DNA of 30,706 nt from JAZFYD01 sp036443405 (GTDB lineage: Bacteria > Planctomycetota > PLA2). A program made the position numbers and the translations under genes. Shown piece by piece: positions 1 through 7,496 of this stretch. The stretch lies in NCBI GenBank assembly GCA_036443405.1, contig JAZFYD010000153.1, positions 1-30,706 of the forward strand. The letters are read 5' to 3'. The notes below the pieces were generated by a model that saw only the letters and a program-made list of their open reading frames with translations, was not told where the DNA came from and made no database searches. Positions within the stretch are counted from its first letter, which is position 1. Every line of letters begins with the position of its first letter.

Positions 1-3
1 AGC

Positions 4-1344
4 CTAAAGCGAGAAGAACTCCTCCAGGAAACCCGTGTCGTATTCGCCGCGGCGGAAAAACGAGTTCCGGAGGATCTCCTTGTGGATCGGGATCGTGGTC
101 TTGATGCCCTCGATCTCGTATTCGTCCAGCGCGCGTTCGAGGATGTTGATCGCGGCCTCGCGGTCCTGGCCCCACACGATGAGCTTGGCGATCAGCGAGT
201 CGTAGGTCGCGGGCACCTTGTATCCGCCGAAGATGTGGGTATCGAGGCGGATGCCGGGTCCGCCCGGCGCCACGTACCTCTTGATGGTCCCCGGGGACGG
301 TCGGAAGCCGTTGGCCGGGTCCTCCGCGTTGATCCGGCACTCGATCGCGTGCCCCGCCGGTTTGACGTCGCCCTGGTCGAAGGAGAGCTTCTCGCCGACC
401 GCGACGCGGATCTGTTCCTTGATGAGGTCGATCCGGGTCACGGCTTCGGTGACGGGATGTTCGACCTGGATGCGCGTGTTGACCTCGATGAAGTAGAAGT
501 TTTTGCCCGCGACCAGGAACTCCACGGTGCCGGCGCCCGAGTATTTCGCAACCTTCGCGAGACGCACAGCGGCGCGGCTCATGCTCTTGCGCATCGAATC
601 CGAAAGCGCCGGCGACGGCGACTCCTCGAGCAGCTTTTGATGCCGTCGCTGCACGCTGCACTCGCGCTCGCCCAAGTGCACGACGTTGCCGTGTTTGTCG
701 GCCATCATCTGCATCTCGACGTGGCGCGGACGGTCGAGGAATTTCTCGAGATAGACCCCGCCCTCGCCGAACGCCTGCTTGGCTTCGCTGCTGGCCTGAT
801 GCATGGCGGTGATGAGCGACATCTTGCTGGCGACGACGCGCATCCCGCGGCCGCCGCCGCCGGCGGTCGCTTTGACGAGGACCGGATACCCGATCTTCTG
901 GGCCGCAACGAGTGCTTCCTCGTCGCTGCCGATGAGGCCGTCGCTTCCCGGCACCACGGGGACCTTGGCCGAGAGCGCGATCTTGCGCGCGGTGGCCTTG
1001 TCACCGAGTTGGCGCATGGAGTCCGCGTCGGGGCCGATGAACTCGATGCCGTGATCGCGGCAGGTCTGCGCGAAGTCCGCGTTCTCGGACAGGAAGCCGT
1101 AGCCCGGGTGGATCGCATCCACGTCGGTGACTTCCGCGGCGCTGATGATGCTCGGGATCGAAAGGTAGGACGCACCGCTCGCCGCGGGGCCGATGCAAAT
1201 GCTCTCGTCCGCGAGCTTCAAGTACGCAGCGTCCTTGTCTGCTTCCGAGTAGATCGCGACGGTATCGATCCCGAGTTCTTTCGCGGCGCGTAGCACACGC
1301 AGCGCGATCTCTCCGCGGTTGGCGACCAGAATCCGTTGGAACAC
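4..1344 (-). CDS. accC: Acetyl-CoA carboxylase, biotin carboxylase subunit
   Basis: Carries out ATP- and bicarbonate-dependent carboxylation of the biotin on BCCP, the first half-reaction of cytosolic acetyl-CoA carboxylase that supplies malonyl-CoA for fatty-acid synthesis. The 446-aa protein matches the E. coli subunit (449 aa) nearly end to end. It has an N-terminal pre-ATP-grasp domain (MFQRILVANRGEIA), the ATP-grasp glycine loop KATAGGGGRGM (K158 to M168), Lys116, the ERECSVQRRHQK segment around Cys229 and Lys237, and the catalytic VNTRIQVEHPVTE stretch (Glu287, Asn289, Arg291). No key residue is missing. The start is GTG at 1344, 12 bp after the accB stop, with only a weak Shine-Dalgarno sequence, which suggests coupling to accB. 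It is the last gene visible in the moaC-asd-accB-accC run; the stop TAG sits at 4-6, so anything downstream is outside the window. The carboxyltransferase genes accA and accD are not present here. Confidence 0.97.
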   Translation of the reverse strand: MFQRILVANRGEIALRVLRAAKELGIDTVAIYSEADKDAAYLKLADESICIGPAASGASYLSIPSIISAAEVTDVDAIHPGYGFLSENADFAQTCRDHGIEFIGPDADSMRQLGDKATARKIALSAKVPVVPGSDGLIGSDEEALVAAQKIGYPVLVKATAGGGGRGMRVVASKMSLITAMHQASSEAKQAFGEGGVYLEKFLDRPRHVEMQMMADKHGNVVHLGERECSVQRRHQKLLEESPSPALSDSMRKSMSRAAVRLAKVAKYSGAGTVEFLVAGKNFYFIEVNTRIQVEHPVTEAVTRIDLIKEQIRVAVGEKLSFDQGDVKPAGHAIECRINAEDPANGFRPSPGTIKRYVAPGGPGIRLDTHIFGGYKVPATYDSLIAKLIVWGQDREAAINILERALDEYEIEGIKTTIPIHKEILRNSFFRRGEYDTGFLEEFFSL

Positions 1345-1356
1345 GTGTTTGCCCGT

Positions 1357-1833
1357 CTAGCTGAGGCGAACCTTGAACAGCGCCTGGCCATACTCGACCG
1401 CTTCGCCGTTCTTGACGCACATAGTGACGATCTCGCCGCGGCAGTCCGCTTTGATCTCGTTCATGACCTTCATGGCTTCGAGGATGCACACGACCGAATC
1501 GGGCGTGACCTTGTCGCCGACTTCGGCGTAGGGGTCCGCGTCGGGCGCAGGCGCGACATAGTAGGTGCCGACCATCGGCGCCGTGATGACGTGCAAACCG
1601 TCGTCGGGCGCCGCGGGTGCGGCCGCTCCGGCATCCGCTGTTGCCGGTTCCGCCGCGGCCGGAGGCGGAGCGCCCGGTGCGGCGGCCGCCGTCGCGGGCG
1701 CTGGGACCATCGCCGGCACGAACGCGCCGCCTTTCTTGAGCTTGAGCTTTCGCCCGTCCTCTTCGAGTTCAAACTCCACGAGATCGTTCTCGTTCATCAA
1801 AGTGACGATCCGTTTGAGTTCCCTGATATCCAT
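1357..1833 (-). CDS. accB: Acetyl-CoA carboxylase, biotin carboxyl carrier protein (BCCP)
   Basis: Carrier subunit whose biotinylated lysine shuttles the carboxyl group from AccC to the carboxyltransferase. Of 158 aa, about 35 N-terminal residues form the AccC-binding helix region (MDIRELKRIVTLMNENDLVE). A long Ala/Pro-rich flexible linker follows (residues ~38-78), then the biotinyl domain (80-158). The biotinylation motif is EAMKVMNEI with Lys122, and the protruding-thumb segment APMVGTYYVAPAPDADPY is present, as in the bacterial acetyl-CoA carboxylase type. The ATG at 1833 is preceded by a full GGAGG (1843-1847 on the plus strand) at about 9 bp, the best ribosome binding site in this operon. 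The gene lies 15 bp after the asd stop and 12 bp before accC, so accB and accC are surely co-transcribed. Confidence 0.97.
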   Translation of the reverse strand: MDIRELKRIVTLMNENDLVEFELEEDGRKLKLKKGGAFVPAMVPAPATAAAAPGAPPPAAAEPATADAGAAAPAAPDDGLHVITAPMVGTYYVAPAPDADPYAEVGDKVTPDSVVCILEAMKVMNEIKADCRGEIVTMCVKNGEAVEYGQALFKVRLS

Positions 1834-1848
1834 CCAGGAATTCCTCCG

Positions 1849-2847
1849 TCAAGCTCCGACCGAAATGCCCATCGCCCGTTCCGCGATCTGGATCGCGTTG
1901 AGCGCGGCGCCCTTGCGCAGCTGGTCCATCACGGCCCACAGCGCCCAGCCGTTCGGCAGAGCGGGGTCGGCGCGAAGCCGGCCCACGTGAACCTCGTTTG
2001 TATGTGCCGCATCGCGCGGCGTAGGAAAGCGGTCCGTCCAGAACCGGATTCCGGGAAAGCCATCGTAGGCTGCCGCAGCCGCCGCGGCGTCGACCGGGCG
2101 TTGCAGTTCCACATGCACCGCCTCGGAATGCGCGCGCCAAACCGGCACGCGAACGCAGGTCGCCGTCACCGGAAGGTCCGGCAGCGCGAGAATGCGGCGC
2201 GTCTCGTTGCGCACCTTGTGTTCCTCGACGGTGAAACCATCGGGTTGCACACCGGCCACCCAGGGAATCACATTGTGCGCCAACACGGTCGGGAACACGT
2301 TCGCGATCGGTTCCTCGCCGAGTCTCTCGGCATCCTCCTGCGCGCGCAACTCCTCGATGGCGGGTGCTCCCGCGCCGGAAACCGCTTGATAGGAACTCAT
2401 CACCACCCGCGCGAGACCACCCGCGCGATGCAGCGGTGCGAGCGCCATGGTCAGGAGTATCGTCGAGCAGTTCGGGTTGCCGATGATTCCGTTGTGGCTC
2501 GCAAGCAAGTCGCCGTTGAGTTCCGGGACCACCAGCGGGCAATCCGGATCCATGCGGAACGCGCTCGAGTTGTCCACGACAAGCGCGCCCGCCTTGCGGG
2601 CCGCGGGGGCCAGCGCTTTGGCGATGTCGGAGCCGGCGCTGAACAACGCCAGATCCACTCCGTCGAAAGCGTCGGGTGTCGCCTCACGAATCTCGTGGAG
2701 TTCGCCGAGCGCCTCCATCGTTTGCCCCGCGGATCGCTTCGAAGCGAGGAGCCGAACCTGGTCCACCGGGAACGCGCGCTCCGCAAGGACATCGAGCAGC
2801 TCCCGCCCAACGACGCCGGTCGCTCCGACCACCGCTACGGTGCTCAC
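1849..2847 (-). CDS. asd: Aspartate-semialdehyde dehydrogenase
   Basis: NADPH-dependent reduction of aspartyl phosphate to aspartate semialdehyde, the branch-point step to lysine/diaminopimelate, threonine and methionine. It has 332 aa. The Rossmann motif VAVVGATGVVGRELL lies at the N-terminus, VVDNSSAFRMDPDCPLVVPE at ~90-109, the catalytic cysteine in GNPNCSTI (Cys127), SSYQAVSGAG at ~150, and the substrate/NADP motif EEHKVRNETRRI further on. The open frame continues upstream to 3525, but that part is antisense to moaC and reads as Arg/Gly-rich nonsense. The GTG at 2847 is chosen because it overlaps the moaC stop in a GTGA tetranucleotide, with GGGGAAG just upstream. The overlap predicts translational coupling with moaC. 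The pairing of asd with accBC and moaC looks like a local housekeeping arrangement, not a pathway cluster. Confidence 0.95.
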   Translation of the reverse strand: MSTVAVVGATGVVGRELLDVLAERAFPVDQVRLLASKRSAGQTMEALGELHEIREATPDAFDGVDLALFSAGSDIAKALAPAARKAGALVVDNSSAFRMDPDCPLVVPELNGDLLASHNGIIGNPNCSTILLTMALAPLHRAGGLARVVMSSYQAVSGAGAPAIEELRAQEDAERLGEEPIANVFPTVLAHNVIPWVAGVQPDGFTVEEHKVRNETRRILALPDLPVTATCVRVPVWRAHSEAVHVELQRPVDAAAAAAAYDGFPGIRFWTDRFPTPRDAAHTNEVHVGRLRADPALPNGWALWAVMDQLRKGAALNAIQIAERAMGISVGA

Positions 2848-3320
2848 TCTCTTCCCCGCTGCCAACGGCCGCTCTTGCCGCCCGTTTTTTCGAGCAAGCG
2901 GAGGTCGGTGATCGTCATGGTCCGGTCCACGGCCTTGAGCATGTCGTAGACGGTGAGCGCCGCCACGCTGGCCGCGGTCATCGCCTCCATCTCCATGCCC
3001 GTTCGGTCGACCCCGCGGGCAGTCGCGGCCACATCGAGAATGTCCCCGCCGAGCTCGAACTCGACCGCGATGCTTGTGGTTCGAAGCGGGTGGCAAAGGG
3101 GGATCAGCTCGCTGGTCCGCTTGCCGGCGCAGATGCCCGCGATGCGGGCGGTCGCCAGGACGTCCCCCTTGCTCGCTCGCCCCGTCCGTAGCTGCTCGGC
3201 GGCGTCGGCGGAGAGGTGGATCCGGCAGGCCGCGATGGCCAGCCGCTCCGTCTCCGGCTTTTGCGCGATATCCACCATTTGTGCGCGTCCCGCGGCGTCG
3301 ACGTGGCTCGGTTCGGGCAT
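2844..3320 (-). CDS. moaC: Cyclic pyranopterin monophosphate synthase MoaC
   Basis: Converts the MoaA product (3',8-cyclo-GTP) to cyclic pyranopterin monophosphate in molybdenum cofactor synthesis. The 158-aa protein is of standard family length. It shows the near-invariant blocks SHVDAAGRAQMVDI (5-18), KGDVLATARIAG (Lys51), ELIPLCHPL (His77), DRTGMEMEAMTAASVAALTVYDM (105-127) and LLEKTGGKSG near the C-terminus, so all active-site segments are intact. It is the first gene of the run and overlaps asd by 4 nt. There is no Shine-Dalgarno sequence before the ATG at 3320. A promoter-like pair ends about 10 nt upstream, so the message may be leaderless. No other moa or mog gene is in the window. 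Confidence 0.97.
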   Translation of the reverse strand: MPEPSHVDAAGRAQMVDIAQKPETERLAIAACRIHLSADAAEQLRTGRASKGDVLATARIAGICAGKRTSELIPLCHPLRTTSIAVEFELGGDILDVAATARGVDRTGMEMEAMTAASVAALTVYDMLKAVDRTMTITDLRLLEKTGGKSGRWQRGRE

Positions 3321-3329
3321 TCGAGCAGG

Positions 3330-3358
3330 AGTTTATCCCCGGTACCGGGTCAAGTCTA
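3330..3358 (-). promoter_or_regulatory. Candidate sigma-70-like promoter for moaC-asd-accBC
   Basis: On the minus strand TAGACT (3358-3353) and TAAACT (3335-3330) are separated by exactly 17 bp. Each hexamer matches 4 of 6 consensus bases. The -10 lies about 10 nt from the moaC ATG, so transcription would begin at or near the start codon, which fits the missing ribosome binding site. This rests on consensus matching only. Confidence 0.3.
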
Positions 3359-3530
3359 TGCGCGCCGGGGCTTCGGTTTTCACGGCGTCGTTGCCAAAAA
3401 AGCCACGCGCGAAGCGGTTTCGTAGCCCTATTTCGGTATCCCAGTCCTGGATCGCATCCTGCCGAGTGTTCCGCAGGATACGTATACTTGGTTGCGTGGG
3501 CCCCACGAGGCCCCGAAGGACCCACATTCC

Positions 3531-6089
3531 ATGCGACGACACCGCTCTGGCACCACCCACCGCAAGTCCCTCCTCATCCTTGCCGGGCTCATGCTCGGTG
3601 CTCTGCTCTCCACCCCGGCCGCCGCGCAGGAGCGCGAATCGGTCCGCGAGACGCAGATTCGCGAGATTCTCCTGAAGTGCGATGGGGCGACGCCGGCGCA
3701 GCTCTGGCAACTCAGCGACGCGTTGATCGAGATGGGCGCCCCCGCCCGCCGGCCGCTCATGAAGGCGATTTCCGAGGCCTCCATCTCGGGGAAGCTCTGC
3801 CTGCTGCGCGCGCTGGTCGGTCTCGAATCCACGACATTCGCGGCCACGGAACTCCTGAAAATCGCGACCAACGAGGAGTTGGATATCTCCGAGCGCCTGA
3901 TCGCCCTCGAGCTGATCGGGGTGAGCGAAGAGCCGGATGCCGAGGAGGGCGTACTCGAGCTTCTGTTCGCGTTGGACCCGAAAGTCCGTCTCGCGGCGGC
4001 GCGCGCGCTCTGGCGCTTGGAGACCCCACGCAAGTCGAAAGCGAAGCAGGTCTTTCGGGACTTTTTGAAGGCGCAGGACCCGGATCTTCGCGCCGAGGGC
4101 GCGTTGGCCCTTGCGGAGATCGGCGACGGGCGTCAACCCGGCGTGCGGAAGGAGCTTCGTGTCCTCGCGACCGAGCCCGGGCTGCGCGGCAAGCTCGCGA
4201 ATGCGCTCATCAAGCGCCTGATGCTCGAGGAGGCGATCTCGCGCATGCAGGCCGAAGCGGAACGCGGCGCAGTGGGTTCCGGGAGTGGCCGGTGGGAACA
4301 CTTGGACGAGATCCACCGGGTGCTGCGCGAGTACTACGACATCCCGAGCCAGGTGTCCGACAAGCGTCTTCGGGCCTCGGCCGCGCGCGGCATGCTCGAG
4401 ATCCCCGAGGATCCGAACACGTCCTTCATGACGCCGGACGAACACACACGCTGGGAGGAGGACATGGATCCCTCCTACGGCGGCATCGGGGCGTTGATCG
4501 ATCCCGAGTCGAACGACTTCCGGATCCTGCGACCGTTTTTTGGCGGCCCTGCGTGGAATACCGAGATCAAAGCCGGCGATGTGATCGTCGGTGTGAACGG
4601 CAAGAACACGGTCGGGCTCGATAGCGCGGAAGTCATCCGCGAGATCAAGGGCCCGCCGGGTACACCCGTCACGCTCACGATCTACCGCTCCGGTTGGACG
4701 GAGTCGAAAGACATCAAGGTCATTCGCGCGAAGATCGTCCTGCCGACGGTTTCGCACCGCATGCTTCCCAGCCGCATCGGGTTCATGAGCATCTCGAACT
4801 TCGGCGAGGACACCGGCACGCAGTTCGTCGAGCAGTTGAAGAAACTCGAGTCCGTCGAGGGCGGTTTGAACGGCCTCATCATCGATTTGCGCTGGAACCC
4901 CGGCGGGTCCCTTCGCACGGTGAAGGAGTGCCTCACACCGTTTCTGCATGAACGCGATCCGATTGCCACCGTGCGCGGACGCCGGATTCCGCGGATCGAA
5001 CGGCACTTCGCCGGCCGTCCCGACCGCGAACGCAAATATCCGATCTCCGTCCTGATCAACTCCCGCAGCGCGTCGGGCGCCGAGCTGATGTCGGGCGTGT
5101 TGCAGCACTATTCCAAGTCGTCGGACCGCGCGCTGTCGCGCGATCCCTATGTCGACGCGATCGTGCTGGGCAAACCGTCATACGGCAAGGGCACCGTCCA
5201 GTACAAACTCGAGCTGAAGAGCTGGCCTGGTGAAAAGTTCACCGACTCCGCTCGCAAAAACGGTTGGTGGAGCCTCGGTGAGCCGCTCACCAAAGACAAA
5301 AACCGCAACGGCCGTTGGGATCCGGGTGACGAGTGGATGGACCGTCCGACGCGCAACCGCCGTTGGGATGATGCCGAGGTCTGGACGGACTTAAACGGCA
5401 ACGGCAAGTGGGACGAGGGCGAGAAGTTCGAGGACAGGAACAAGGATGGCGTCTGGAATCCGGCCGAGGAATTCGAGGACGAAAACGACAACAAGGTCTA
5501 CGACTACGGCGCCGCCATGCGTGTGACCGTGGCGCGCTACTACCTGCCGAGTGGAAAGAACTTCACTCGCGAACGCGTCGAGACGCCCGAGGGCTTTGTC
5601 TACAAGGGCGGCGTCATCCCGGATATCGAGATCGAGCCGGAACCGATGAAGGCCTCCCACCGGGCGGAGTTCCTCGAGTTGCAGCAGACCGAGATTCTCA
5701 AGGACTATGTGCGCGCGCGTTGGGACGAACACAAGGACACGTTCCGCAAGCTTGCGCACTTCGACGGGCGCGACCCGTCGGCGTACCCCGACTTCGACGC
5801 ACTGTATGAGTCGCTGAACACGCGCCTGACCAGGCAGGAGCTACGCAACGTCCTGCGCTTGCGAGTGCGCCGTGCGGTGGCCAACGAGATCGGCGGGGAG
5901 ATCCACGGCGATCTCAGCGACGACCCGGGCCTTCGCCGCGCGATCTGGGAGATCCTGCGGCGCATGAACGCCGACCTTTCCACGATGCCGGAATACGCGC
6001 AGCTGAAAGCCAACGGGGGTGGTCCTCCCGCGCCCGCGACGCCTGAGAAGAACGCAGAAGAAGCCGCGACGGAATCCACACAGAAGTGA
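3531..6089 (+). CDS. Exported S41-family (C-terminal processing) protease with HEAT repeats, PDZ domain and Asp/Asn-rich insert
   Basis: Predicted periplasmic serine protease, 852 aa. A signal peptide (Arg/His-rich start, LLILAGLMLGALLS, cleavage near AAA|Q at 32/33) is followed by HEAT-like helical repeats (~35-235), a PDZ domain (~313-400, PSYGGIGALI and AGDVIVGVNGK) and the S41 catalytic domain (~420-700). The latter has LIIDLRWNPGGSL, the nucleophile in RSASGAE (Ser515) and the general base in SYGKGTVQ (Lys553), the Ser-Lys dyad of CtpA/Prc enzymes. Odd feature: at ~589-659, between Lys553 and the conserved strand AMRVTVARYYLPSG, sit about five DxNxNGxWDxGE-like units resembling calcium-binding loops. 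A helical tail follows (to 852). The ATG at 3531 is chosen over a TTG at 3492 because it gives a proper signal peptide and has GAAGGA 10 bp upstream. TATACT at 3483-3488 is a possible -10 box with a poor -35. Substrate unknown. Confidence 0.9.
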   Translation: MRRHRSGTTHRKSLLILAGLMLGALLSTPAAAQERESVRETQIREILLKCDGATPAQLWQLSDALIEMGAPARRPLMKAISEASISGKLCLLRALVGLESTTFAATELLKIATNEELDISERLIALELIGVSEEPDAEEGVLELLFALDPKVRLAAARALWRLETPRKSKAKQVFRDFLKAQDPDLRAEGALALAEIGDGRQPGVRKELRVLATEPGLRGKLANALIKRLMLEEAISRMQAEAERGAVGSGSGRWEHLDEIHRVLREYYDIPSQVSDKRLRASAARGMLEIPEDPNTSFMTPDEHTRWEEDMDPSYGGIGALIDPESNDFRILRPFFGGPAWNTEIKAGDVIVGVNGKNTVGLDSAEVIREIKGPPGTPVTLTIYRSGWTESKDIKVIRAKIVLPTVSHRMLPSRIGFMSISNFGEDTGTQFVEQLKKLESVEGGLNGLIIDLRWNPGGSLRTVKECLTPFLHERDPIATVRGRRIPRIERHFAGRPDRERKYPISVLINSRSASGAELMSGVLQHYSKSSDRALSRDPYVDAIVLGKPSYGKGTVQYKLELKSWPGEKFTDSARKNGWWSLGEPLTKDKNRNGRWDPGDEWMDRPTRNRRWDDAEVWTDLNGNGKWDEGEKFEDRNKDGVWNPAEEFEDENDNKVYDYGAAMRVTVARYYLPSGKNFTRERVETPEGFVYKGGVIPDIEIEPEPMKASHRAEFLELQQTEILKDYVRARWDEHKDTFRKLAHFDGRDPSAYPDFDALYESLNTRLTRQELRNVLRLRVRRAVANEIGGEIHGDLSDDPGLRRAIWEILRRMNADLSTMPEYAQLKANGGGPPAPATPEKNAEEAATESTQK

Positions 6090-6105
6090 CTCGGGATAAG
6101 ATCTC

Positions 6106-6825
6106 GTGAAGCAGGTTGATCGCGACGGGAATCGTCTGCTCGTATTTCCGTCGCTGGAGCGGATCGGGCTGACGTGTGCGATCTCGACGAAACCGCTCGA
6201 CGTGAAGATCGAGTCCGACCGCGCGCGTTTCCTTTTGGCCGCGGGGTTGGACCCCGCTCGCTCGGTGACCCCCCGCCAGATGCACCGCGCGGATGTGCTC
6301 GATGTTCGCGCCCCGCTCGAAACACCGGCCGCGGTGGACGCGTTGATCACCGACGTGCCCGGACTGGCGCTCTGTCTGCGTGCCGCGGACTGTTCGCTGG
6401 TCGTTGTGGCGGATCCGGAAAACCGTACCGTCGGTGTTGCGCACGCCGGATGGAAAGGGTCCGCGCGCGGGGTCGTGATCAAACTAGTGCGCGCGCTGAA
6501 CCAGAAGTACGGCTCCGACCCCGCCAACTGCTTCGGCGCGATCGGACCGACCATTTCGCAGGCGCATTACCCGGTGGGCACCGACGTTCCCGCGGCATTC
6601 TTGCGCTTCCGCGAATGGGCGAGCCGCTACGTCAAGATGATGGACGGCCGCTTGCACTTCGATCTCGCCGGCGCGAACGCCGAGTGCCTTGCCGAAGCCG
6701 GCCTGCCCCGCGAGCACATCGCGGTGAGTCCGTACTGCACCTACGGTTCCCCGGAGATCCTGCACTCGTACCGCCGCGACAGCACCGGCGCGGGACACCA
6801 CGGTTTGTGCGCGGCTTGGGTTTAG
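6106..6825 (+). CDS. pgeF: Laccase-domain purine nucleoside phosphorylase / peptidoglycan editing factor (YfiH/YlmD family)
   Basis: Small cytosolic zinc enzyme (239 aa) of the Cu-oxidase_4 family. Members have been shown to act on purine nucleosides (adenosine phosphorolysis and deamination), and the E. coli member prevents wrong amino-acid incorporation into peptidoglycan precursors. The three metal-binding motifs are all present: RQMHRADV (His60), ADCSLVVV (Cys96) and VAHAGWKGSARG (His113). They are followed by IGPTISQAHYPVG and the C-terminal HSYRRDSTGAGHHG. The start is GTG at 6106, 16 bp after the protease stop, which suggests co-transcription; the ribosome binding site (GGGATAAG) is weak. 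Which activity applies here cannot be told from sequence. Confidence 0.9.
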   Translation: MKQVDRDGNRLLVFPSLERIGLTCAISTKPLDVKIESDRARFLLAAGLDPARSVTPRQMHRADVLDVRAPLETPAAVDALITDVPGLALCLRAADCSLVVVADPENRTVGVAHAGWKGSARGVVIKLVRALNQKYGSDPANCFGAIGPTISQAHYPVGTDVPAAFLRFREWASRYVKMMDGRLHFDLAGANAECLAEAGLPREHIAVSPYCTYGSPEILHSYRRDSTGAGHHGLCAAWV

Positions 6826-6850
6826 GCCGGGCCGCCAGGCCGAACTGGAA

Positions 6851-6941
6851 ACCATAGAGGCACCGATGTGGGTTTTTTGCAGGCCGAACCGTTCCTGCGT
6901 GTGGCTGCTCGGAGTCCAGTTGGCCTCCGCGACTCTGTGGT
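6851..6941. repeat. Degenerate dispersed inverted-repeat element
   Basis: The convergent gap after pgeF contains ACCATAGAGGCACCGA at 6851-6866. About 75 bp away, CTCCGCGACTCTGTGGT (6925-6941) is its imperfect inverse. The arms resemble the better copy at 29335-29541 (AACCACAGAGACAC... and ...CTCTGTGGTT). It is probably a decayed copy of the same family. No coding sequence is seen between 6826 and 6998. Confidence 0.45.
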
Positions 6942-6998
6942 CAATCAAATCGACGGGGAGACGAGGCTCTGGCGCCGGTAGAAGCCGAGTGCGAGGCG

Positions 6999-7388
6999 CT
7001 ACGCTTCCAGCCGGACTTCTTCCAGCGTCTTTCGGAACTCGCTTTCGAAAGCGAGTTCGAAGTCGTAGACGTTCTGGAAGTCTTCGAGTGTGTCCTTCTC
7101 GGTGCGCGACAGCAAGCCGGCTTGCACGAGATTGAAGACGATGTGGCCGAAGTCACCGGTGCTGGTGACGCCCCATTCCTCGAGCACTAACCTGGCGAGA
7201 AAGCCGAAGTTCTCGGTCGCGTAAAGGCGGATGCCCTCCAGCAACTCCTTGCCTGTGACATGCCTCACCTTCTTCATGCGCTGGATCGTGTAGTCCAACG
7301 CATCGAAGATGAAGTAGTAGGCCTGGGGCCGGTAGCGGTCGTCCTTGCGGACGATCTCAAGGATGGATTCGTTCTTTTCAGCCGACAT
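6999..7388 (-). CDS. Minf_1886 family protein of unknown function
   Basis: A 129-aa soluble protein matching the small family named after Methylacidiphilum Minf_1886, found mainly in planctomycetes and Verrucomicrobia. I recognise the core YRPQAYYFIFDALDYTIQR, HVTGKELLEGIRLYATENFG, LARLVLEEWGVTSTGDFGHIVFNLV and the tail DTLEDFQNVYDFELAF. No catalytic motif is apparent; the fold looks all-helical. The ATG at 7388 is chosen because the family begins near 'MSxxxxxxxI'. An in-frame ATG at 7437 would add 16 residues of low plausibility. A GGAGAG lies 13 nt upstream, rather far. The gene is 108 bp downstream of yaaT on the same strand and may have its own promoter. Its steady presence beside replication genes hints at a housekeeping role, but that is inference. 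Confidence 0.8.
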   Translation of the reverse strand: MSAEKNESILEIVRKDDRYRPQAYYFIFDALDYTIQRMKKVRHVTGKELLEGIRLYATENFGFLARLVLEEWGVTSTGDFGHIVFNLVQAGLLSRTEKDTLEDFQNVYDFELAFESEFRKTLEEVRLEA

Positions 7389-7496
7389 AAGCCCAGTGAC
7401 GCTCTCCTGCAGTCTATAGCGGCCGGGAGTTGCCCACACTTTAAGTCCCTTTTGGGAGATTTACGGTGTGCCCGTAACCGATTGCGGGGCAACGCC

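Noticed and set aside
1336..2949. Plus-strand open frame over accB and asd
   Set aside because: Antisense shadow of well-identified genes; the composition is Arg/His-rich and unlike a protein.
2848..3525. N-terminal extension of asd
   Set aside because: It would overlap all of moaC on the same strand in another frame. The GTGA junction at 2844-2847 and the Rossmann motif fix the real start.
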